A stretch of DNA of 64,000 nt, taken from NCBI RefSeq assembly GCF_004342985.1, contig NZ_SMBO01000008.1, positions 62,001 through 126,000 on the forward strand, given 5' to 3'. Shown here piece by piece: positions 59,030-64,000 of this stretch (positions within the stretch are counted from its first letter, which is position 1; every line of letters starts with the position of its first letter). Position numbers and translations under genes: made by a program. The notes under the pieces are model-generated. The model was not told the DNA's origin and did no database searches. It saw only the letters and a list, made by a program, of their open reading frames with translations. The stretch is from Novosphingobium sp. PhB57 (GTDB lineage: Bacteria > Pseudomonadota > Alphaproteobacteria > Sphingomonadales > Sphingomonadaceae).

Positions 59030-60016
59030 TCATGGGACCAGATTGATCCCGCCGGTAACGTGCCGCGCCTCGATCAGGCGGTGAGCTTCAGCAGCCTGTG
59101 ACAAGGGGAGCGTGCCGTGGATCCTGACCTTGACCGCGCCGCTCGCAATGACGTCGAACAGGTCCCGGGCATTGGCGATTACATCCTCCCGTTTCGCCAG
59201 ATACTGCGTCAGACCGGGGGATGTGGCGTCGAGCGACCCTTTCTCGAGCAGAGCCATCATATCGAAGGCCTCGATCCGGCCGGACGCCCAGCCGAAATTG
59301 ACGAAAGTGCCGAACGGCCGCAGGCAATCGAGCGAGCCCGCAAAGACGTCCTTGCCGACGCCGTCATAGACGACATGGCATAAGTCGCCGCCGGTGATCT
59401 CGCGCACGCGCGCCACAAAATCTTCGCGGCGATAGTCGATCACATGATCGCAGCCGTTTTCCCGCGCCAGGGCGGCCTTTTCGGCCGAGCCGACCGTCCC
59501 GATAACGGTGGCGCCTAGATGCTTCGCCCATTGGGTCAGGATCAACCCGACGCCGCCGGCCGCTGCATGGACGAGGATCACATGGCCGGGCTCGACACGG
59601 AAGGTGCGGCGCAGCAGGTATTGGGCGGTCAAACCCTTCAGCATCGATGCGGCTGCTATCTCGAAGCTCACGGCGGCGGGCAGCTGGACTAGGAAGTGCG
59701 CGGGTACGATGCACAGTTCAGCATAGGCGCCGAGCGTCTCGACAAAGGCGACGCGGTCGCCAGGCGAGAAGCCGGTCACGCCCTCGCCGATCGATACGAC
59801 TTCGCCGGCGCCTTCCTTGCCGGGAGTGAAAGGCAGATGCGGCGCAGGGAATGCCCCGCTTCGCAGGTAGATGTCGACGAAGTTCACGCCGATGGCGCGG
59901 TTGCGCACGAGCACCTCGCCAGCTCCAGGCGGCCGAATGGCTACGTCCTCATAGCGCAGCACGTCCGGAGCGCCCTGCTGAAGAATCTGGATGGCCTTGG
60001 AGGAGAGGGTCTGCAT
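59030..60016 (-). CDS. Zinc-free quinone oxidoreductase (NADPH:quinone reductase)
   Basis: 328 residues from ATG 60016 (AAGGACGAAAG before it; the longer frame is Arg-rich and implausible). GroES-like domain with NFVDIYLRSGAFPAPHLPFT and GKEGAGEVVSIGEGVTGF, then Rossmann AAAGGVGLILTQWAKHLGAT. Conserved zinc ligands of alcohol dehydrogenases are absent. Reduces quinones or enones with NADPH. The 3' end borders the aldo/keto reductase remnant. Confidence 0.93.
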   Translation of the reverse strand: MQTLSSKAIQILQQGAPDVLRYEDVAIRPPGAGEVLVRNRAIGVNFVDIYLRSGAFPAPHLPFTPGKEGAGEVVSIGEGVTGFSPGDRVAFVETLGAYAELCIVPAHFLVQLPAAVSFEIAAASMLKGLTAQYLLRRTFRVEPGHVILVHAAAGGVGLILTQWAKHLGATVIGTVGSAEKAALARENGCDHVIDYRREDFVARVREITGGDLCHVVYDGVGKDVFAGSLDCLRPFGTFVNFGWASGRIEAFDMMALLEKGSLDATSPGLTQYLAKREDVIANARDLFDVIASGAVKVRIHGTLPLSQAAEAHRLIEARHVTGGINLVP

Positions 60017-60062
60017 GATCTTTCGTCCTTCGTATCGCGATAACCGGAACGCCCCGTCTGGT

Positions 60063-61355
60063 TCATCCGGTCCCGCGCGCGAACCTTGCGTCCTGATCCT
60101 GATCCGCTTCATCGCCGTTCGGGGCGCTCGACGCCGGCGCGTCCTTCCTGGCACCGCGCGATGCGAGGAATGCCATGAACGCCGAGGCGCACAGGATGGT
60201 AGCGCTGACGGCGAAGGTCACCTGGTAACCGCTGCTGTCGAACAGGAGACCGCCGGCGGACGCGCCCAAGGTGATCGCAAGCTGGATAGACGCGACCATC
60301 AGTCCGCCGCCGGCCTCCGCATCGTCCGGAAGCACCTTGCTCAACCACGTCCACCAGCCGACCGGCGCGGCGGTGGCGATGATCCCCCACAGTGCCAGCA
60401 GCACGGTTGTGGCGACGACCGACGATCCGTAGGCGATCAGACCCACCGCGATCGCGGCCATAGCCAGCGGCATCGATACGAGCAGGCCATAGAGCCGATT
60501 TCCGACGAGGAATCCAATCAGGTAGGTTCCGGCGAGACCGCTCAGCCCGAGGATCAGCAGGATCAGCGACAATGTCGAGACGCTCACGCCCGTGACCGTT
60601 TCGAGAAAGGGCCGAAGATAGGTAAACAACGCGAACTGGCCGATGAAGAGCAAGGAGACGGCCATGATGCCCCTTGGCACGCCGCAGCGACGCAGCACCC
60701 GGAATGCGGCAGTCGGGCCGGACCCGCCGCGCGCCGGCATGGATGGCAAGGTTTTGAACAGCCACGCGAAGGTGAGCGCCGCCAATGGCACCACACAGAA
60801 GAAGGCGCCGCGCCATCCGATAAATTGACCGAGAAAGCTTCCGAGCGGCGCCGCGATCGTGACGGCCAAGGCGTTGCCGCCGTTGAGCAGGCCAAGGGCA
60901 CGTGGCACTTCGTCTTCGGCCACGAGCCGCATGACGATCGCCGCCGACATCGACCAGAAGCCGCCGATGACCACGCCGACCAAGGCTCGCCCGATGATCA
61001 TGACGCCGAAGTTCGGGGCGAAGGCGACGATCAGTCCCGAGCCGAGCATCAAGGCAGTAAGCCACAGCAGCAGTGTCCGGCGGTCGACCCGCTGGGTAAT
61101 TGACGAGATGAAGAGGCTCGTGATGACAGCGAAGATGCCGGAGACAGCGATCGCCTGTCCGGCCTGACCTTCGGTCAGGCTCAGGTCCGAGGCGATCGGA
61201 GTGAGCAGGCTCACCGGCATGAACTCGGAGGCGATGAGGGTCGCGACGCACAGGGTGAGCGCGAACACCGCGCTCCAACCGCTATGCGGCGACCCGGTGG
61301 GCTGATCGACCGACGACTGTGCGATGGGAGTTCCGGTGTTTTGCATGACACCCAT
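60063..61355 (-). CDS. MFS (DHA1-type) exporter
   Basis: 430 residues, twelve membrane helices. Motifs ASEFMPVSLLTPIASDLSLT, ITQRVDRRTLLLWLTALML and VGGFWSMSAAIVMRLV-like sequence (here VIGGFWSMSAAIVMRL) resemble the NepI/AraJ efflux group. It lies 46 bases upstream of the quinone oxidoreductase and is divergently read from the LysR gene across a 66-base gap, so is likely its target. Confidence 0.9.
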   Translation of the reverse strand: MGVMQNTGTPIAQSSVDQPTGSPHSGWSAVFALTLCVATLIASEFMPVSLLTPIASDLSLTEGQAGQAIAVSGIFAVITSLFISSITQRVDRRTLLLWLTALMLGSGLIVAFAPNFGVMIIGRALVGVVIGGFWSMSAAIVMRLVAEDEVPRALGLLNGGNALAVTIAAPLGSFLGQFIGWRGAFFCVVPLAALTFAWLFKTLPSMPARGGSGPTAAFRVLRRCGVPRGIMAVSLLFIGQFALFTYLRPFLETVTGVSVSTLSLILLILGLSGLAGTYLIGFLVGNRLYGLLVSMPLAMAAIAVGLIAYGSSVVATTVLLALWGIIATAAPVGWWTWLSKVLPDDAEAGGGLMVASIQLAITLGASAGGLLFDSSGYQVTFAVSATILCASAFMAFLASRGARKDAPASSAPNGDEADQDQDARFARGTG

Positions 61356-61421
61356 TTAGAGACTGCCTTTGACTTCGATTAGACGCTATAATGCGCACGA
61401 GCCTTAAAGCAGAGCTAAACA
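61356..61421. promoter_or_regulatory. Divergent promoter gap (LysR / MFS)
   Basis: 66 bases between the two divergent starts, holding both promoters and the presumed LysR binding site. CTATAATGCG (near 61387) is a good -10 box for the plus strand. I see no clear T-N11-A palindrome. Confidence 0.4.
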
Positions 61422-62309
61422 ATGCCACGCCAACCGTTGAATGATCTTGCGGCGTTTCTCGCGGTCGCCCGCGAGCGCAGCTTCACGCGCGCAGCGGCCC
61501 AGCTTGGCGTTTCAGCATCGGCACTCAGTCAGACGGTACGTGCGCTTGAGGAGACGCTGGGCGTGCGGCTGCTCACGCGCACCACCCGCAGTGTTGCCCC
61601 GACCGAGGCAGGCGAACGTCTGGTCGCTACGGTCGGCCCACATCTCGACGGCATCGGCGCCGAACTCGCGGCGATCGCGGAACTCCGCAACAAGCCCTCA
61701 GGGACGATCCGCATCACCGCCGTCGATCATGCGGCCGAGACGATAATATGGCCGGCTCTTGCCGGCTTCCTCGCCAGCTATCCCGACATTCGCGTGGACA
61801 TTACCGTGGACAATAGTCTGACCGACATCGTGACGGGCCAGTTCGACGCGGGCGTGCGGATGGGCGAGCGCGTGGCCGGCGACATGGTCGCCGTGCGGAT
61901 CGGACCCGAACTCCGCATGGCGGCGGTTGCCACGCCCGCCTATTTCGCTGCACGCGGCACGCCGGCGACACCGCAGGACCTCGCCGGGCACAGCTGCATC
62001 AATCTTCGCATGCAGACGCTTGGCGGGATTTATGTTTGGGAATTCGAGCAAGGTGATCGCGAGGTGAATGTGCGGGTCGACGGGCAGCTAACCGTCAACG
62101 ACATATCCGTCATCAAGCAGGCTGCGTTGAACGGTCTCGGGGTCGCGTTCATGCCGGAGGATATAGTGCGAGCGGAGCTCGCGTCCGGCGAGCTGACCCG
62201 GGTGCTGGCGGACTGGACCCCACCGTTTCCCGGCTACTATCTCTATTACCCGAGTCGTCGGCATCACTCGCTAGCATTTGGGCTCTTCGTTGAAGCCCTG
62301 CGCCGCTGA
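61422..62309 (+). CDS. LysR-family transcriptional regulator
   Basis: 295 residues. N-terminal winged helix (LNDLAAFLAVARERSFTRAA, LGVSASALSQTVRALEETLG, RLLTRTTRSVAPTEAGERL) and C-terminal periplasmic-binding-like effector domain. Divergent from the MFS exporter, which it probably controls together with the downstream oxidoreductases. Confidence 0.93.
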   Translation: MPRQPLNDLAAFLAVARERSFTRAAAQLGVSASALSQTVRALEETLGVRLLTRTTRSVAPTEAGERLVATVGPHLDGIGAELAAIAELRNKPSGTIRITAVDHAAETIIWPALAGFLASYPDIRVDITVDNSLTDIVTGQFDAGVRMGERVAGDMVAVRIGPELRMAAVATPAYFAARGTPATPQDLAGHSCINLRMQTLGGIYVWEFEQGDREVNVRVDGQLTVNDISVIKQAALNGLGVAFMPEDIVRAELASGELTRVLADWTPPFPGYYLYYPSRRHHSLAFGLFVEALRR

Positions 62310-62334
62310 TCGACGCCCTGCGCACGCTAGCGCG

Positions 62335-62634
62335 ATGCGCCGACTACTCGGCTCCTTCGACGAAGACGGTCCGTCTCCGGACTACTGGGTCTCGGAAGAG
62401 GTGCCACCTCCCGAACCGCCGAAGCCTGCGCCAGGTGGCACCTTTTGGCCGCCGCGCTACCTTGATCCCTTTGCCGAGCCGGACGACGATCGCCAACCAG
62501 CGCTGGCGGTCGCCATCGACACTCTGCAGGTCCATCATGTCGAGAGGATCAAGATTAAGACGGAGACATTCGATGTGCGCAGATATTGGAGGGAAAAGCG
62601 CCCCTCCAAGCTAAGCGGTGCCCCTGACTTTTGA
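62335..62634 (+). CDS. Hypothetical protein, doubtful
   Basis: 99 residues from ATG 62335 (MRRLLGSFDEDGPSPDYWVS), Pro-rich middle (VPPPEPPKPAPGGTFWPPRY), then an amphipathic IKIKTETFDVRRYWREKRPS. No ribosome site worth the name and no family recognised; composition is protein-like on this strand only. Could be a short gene or a remnant. Confidence 0.25.
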   Translation: MRRLLGSFDEDGPSPDYWVSEEVPPPEPPKPAPGGTFWPPRYLDPFAEPDDDRQPALAVAIDTLQVHHVERIKIKTETFDVRRYWREKRPSKLSGAPDF

Positions 62635-62957
62635 CGGCGATGCCGTGATTCGGAAGTTCTTTCTGCTTGTGAATGGCAGGTCTGGGCATGAGCCGGCGTT
62701 CAGCGGTTAGGCCGGGAACGACTGCTTCGTCCCACGATCCGGCGTTCGCTTGCGGCGGCAGTCGACCAAGGACCGTCGATCGCGAGGCGTCAGCAGCCGA
62801 CCAAAGCCGGTCGTCCAACGCTGCACCGGCGTACGTCTGTTTTCGACAGAAGCTGCCGCTCGGACTGATCAAGGTGAATATCGGCAACGAACTACCTCTT
62901 GACGTTCATCACCTCGCGTAACGATCAAGTGTGATCAGTGTGCGTTTCCGAGCGGCG
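62635..62957. other. Gap without a gene, repeat family
   Basis: About 320 bases. 62664-62760 (GAATGGCAGGTC, GGGAACGACTGCTTCGTCCC) parallels the block before copy A at 47660-47750. No gene seen. Confidence 0.45.
62664..62760 (+). repeat. Dispersed intergenic repeat, divergent copy G
   Basis: Shares the order GAATGGCAGGT..., GAACGAC.GTTT/CGTCCCA..., GCGTTCG with 47660-47750, with substitutions. By eye only. Confidence 0.5.
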
Positions 62958-63674
62958 TCAGCTATGAAAGGTGACGCTCCGCGCCAATTCGTCTCGACCC
63001 ATACGGACCCTGTTCGCCGATGCTGCCTCGTCGGGGTAACCAAAGGAAATACCGTAGAGCAGCTTCAGGTCCTGCGACACGCCAAGCACGTCGCGGACGG
63101 TCTGCGCATACAGGCCGAGCACGGTCTGAGGAACGCCCCCCAGGCCCCGAGCGGCAAGCGCCAGCAGGAACGTCTGGCCATACATTCCAAGGTCGCCGGC
63201 GACCCGCACGCTGTCGCCGACGACAGGCATGAACAGCAGGGCGACGTGCGGTGCGTTGAAGAACGAGAAGTTGACCCCGGATGCCTTTGCGCGGCTCTCC
63301 CGATCATCCCGAGCCACGCCGAGATTGCGGTAGTAGATCGCGCCCTGCTCACGCCGGCGCTCGTCGTAGCGCCCCTCGAAGCCGCCCTCGTCCCAGGAAA
63401 AGTCGGGTGTCAGCCTGCCGGCGACGTTCGCTTCATGAAGGGCCTTGGACAGATCATCACGCTTGGCGCCGCTGACAATATGCATGTTCCAGGGCTGTGT
63501 ATTACAGTTCGACGGCGCATGTTGGGCATCCAACAACACTTCCCGGATCACGGCATTGGGCAACGGCTCGGCAAGAAAATCACGGTAGGATCTGCGCACC
63601 CGAACCGTTTCGTCGAATGGCAGCATGAGCCTGTCGTCGACGGACGTCGCAGCGGAAATTGGATCCTGGGTCAT
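62958..63674 (-). CDS. Nitroreductase-family flavoprotein
   Basis: 238 residues. FMN-binding RRSYRDFLAEPLPNAVIREV, AQHAPSNCNTQPWNMHIVSG, ALAARGLGGVPQTVLGLYAQ and the end GYPDEAASANRVRMGRDE are nitroreductase signatures. AAGGAG before the ATG. Reduces nitro groups or quinones with NAD(P)H. About 95 bases after the old-yellow-enzyme gene, probably same transcript. Confidence 0.92.
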   Translation of the reverse strand: MTQDPISAATSVDDRLMLPFDETVRVRRSYRDFLAEPLPNAVIREVLLDAQHAPSNCNTQPWNMHIVSGAKRDDLSKALHEANVAGRLTPDFSWDEGGFEGRYDERRREQGAIYYRNLGVARDDRESRAKASGVNFSFFNAPHVALLFMPVVGDSVRVAGDLGMYGQTFLLALAARGLGGVPQTVLGLYAQTVRDVLGVSQDLKLLYGISFGYPDEAASANRVRMGRDELARSVTFHS

Positions 63675-63770
63675 GCAAACTCCTTACGAAACAAGATCGG
63701 CATCGACGGCAGCGGTCTTCTGCCGTCGATGTCTCCGCGAACCGCTCCGACGACACACGTCACAGACCGC

Positions 63771-64000
63771 TCAGGCATCAACCGCCGCTGGAACCTTGCT
63801 CTCAGTGATCGCAAACCAGCCAGGCGTGTTTGCGATGACCGACCGCAGCTTTGCCGGGATGGCGAGATCTGCCGTGCGCGAGAGATCCAGCGCCGTCGTG
63901 ACATCCGTGCTGTCTGTCTTGGCGGCCGCAACCCAACCCGGGTTCATCACCAGCCCTTGCCCGATCGCAATCATGTCCAGGCCGACGGCGCGCGCCTTCA
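63771..64000 (-). CDS. Old yellow enzyme-type NADH:flavin oxidoreductase, C-terminal end
   Basis: Cut by the right edge of the window, so the N-terminus is missing. Reads KARAVGLDMIAIGQGLVMNP, then WVAAAKTDSTDVTTALDLSR and ends KVPAAVDA. The IGxGLVMNPxW pattern is the phosphate-binding end of the TIM barrel of flavin oxidoreductases. Likely an alkene/enone reductase; same strand as the nitroreductase. Confidence 0.75.
   Translation of the reverse strand, partial: KARAVGLDMIAIGQGLVMNPGWVAAAKTDSTDVTTALDLSRTADLAIPAKLRSVIANTPGWFAITESKVPAAVDA

Noticed and set aside
59991..61103. 370-residue plus frame opposite the MFS exporter
   Set aside because: Antisense shadow, hydrophilic and repeat-like, while the minus strand gives a regular 12-helix transporter.
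1..64000. CRISPR arrays, tRNA/rRNA genes, transposases
   Set aside because: Looked for regularly spaced repeats, cloverleaf ends and transposase motifs; none convincing.

Overview
GC-rich alphaproteobacterial DNA that looks like a sphingomonad (Sphingomonas, Novosphingobium, Sphingobium or a relative). The signs are a SphA-like outer-membrane porin, a large STN-type TonB receptor of the Caulobacter/Xanthomonas class, a Tn4371/ICE-like trb cluster ending in DUF2274 and AlpA, and stress promoters of the alphaproteobacterial EcfG type (GGAAC-N16/17-CGTT). The genus call is inference; no rRNA or tRNA gene was seen. Nearly all identifications rest on recognising family motifs by eye.

Layout. (1) 1-1.8 kb: two tandem DUF1254-family proteins, the second cut by the window edge. 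(2) 2.6-15.7 kb: a stress and housekeeping island with SDR, iron-redox enzyme, sensor kinase, Crp/Fnr regulator, DNA ligase D, small membrane proteins, isochorismatase-like hydrolase and DUF3606. Several promoters here match the EcfG consensus. The island is also full of broken genes: a frameshifted small protein, an RsbQ-like hydrolase that lost its nucleophile region, a truncated response regulator, and a tannase fragment fused to a truncated beta-propeller gene. (3) 16.3-28.1 kb: organosulfate locus with four arylsulfatases, a bile-acid:Na+ symporter-family carrier and a SphA/MetA-type porin. (4) 28.4-40.5 kb: complete trb mating-pair-formation operon (traG, copG-like, trbBCDEJLFGI, DUF2274, alpA) with no relaxase or integrase in the window, followed by a fused MNT-HEPN protein at 40.6-41.6 kb. 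(5) 42-54.4 kb: glycan locus with GH35 beta-galactosidase, GH78 alpha-L-rhamnosidase, an ECF sigma/FecR pair, a TonB receptor with an STN signalling domain and a PhoD phosphatase. (6) 55-64 kb: a tightly overlapping redox operon (SDR, carboxymuconolactone-decarboxylase-like protein, cupin, MFS exporter, SDR), then a quinone oxidoreductase, a second MFS exporter with a divergent LysR regulator, a nitroreductase and the end of an old-yellow-enzyme gene.

How the parts work together (inference). Regions 3 and 5 are scavenging loci in which an outer-membrane porin or receptor imports substrate and dedicated hydrolases cut sulfate esters, terminal galactose/rhamnose or phosphate from it. Region 2 is probably under general-stress control. 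The gaps between regions carry a dispersed intergenic repeat family, including two identical 78-bp copies in opposite orientation at 15.9 and 47.8 kb. I did not find a clearly new defence or mobile system. The best candidates for follow-up are the decayed RsbQ/PAS-kinase module, the relaxase-less conjugation cluster next to the MNT-HEPN gene, the four-sulfatase locus and the helically phased repeats in front of traG.
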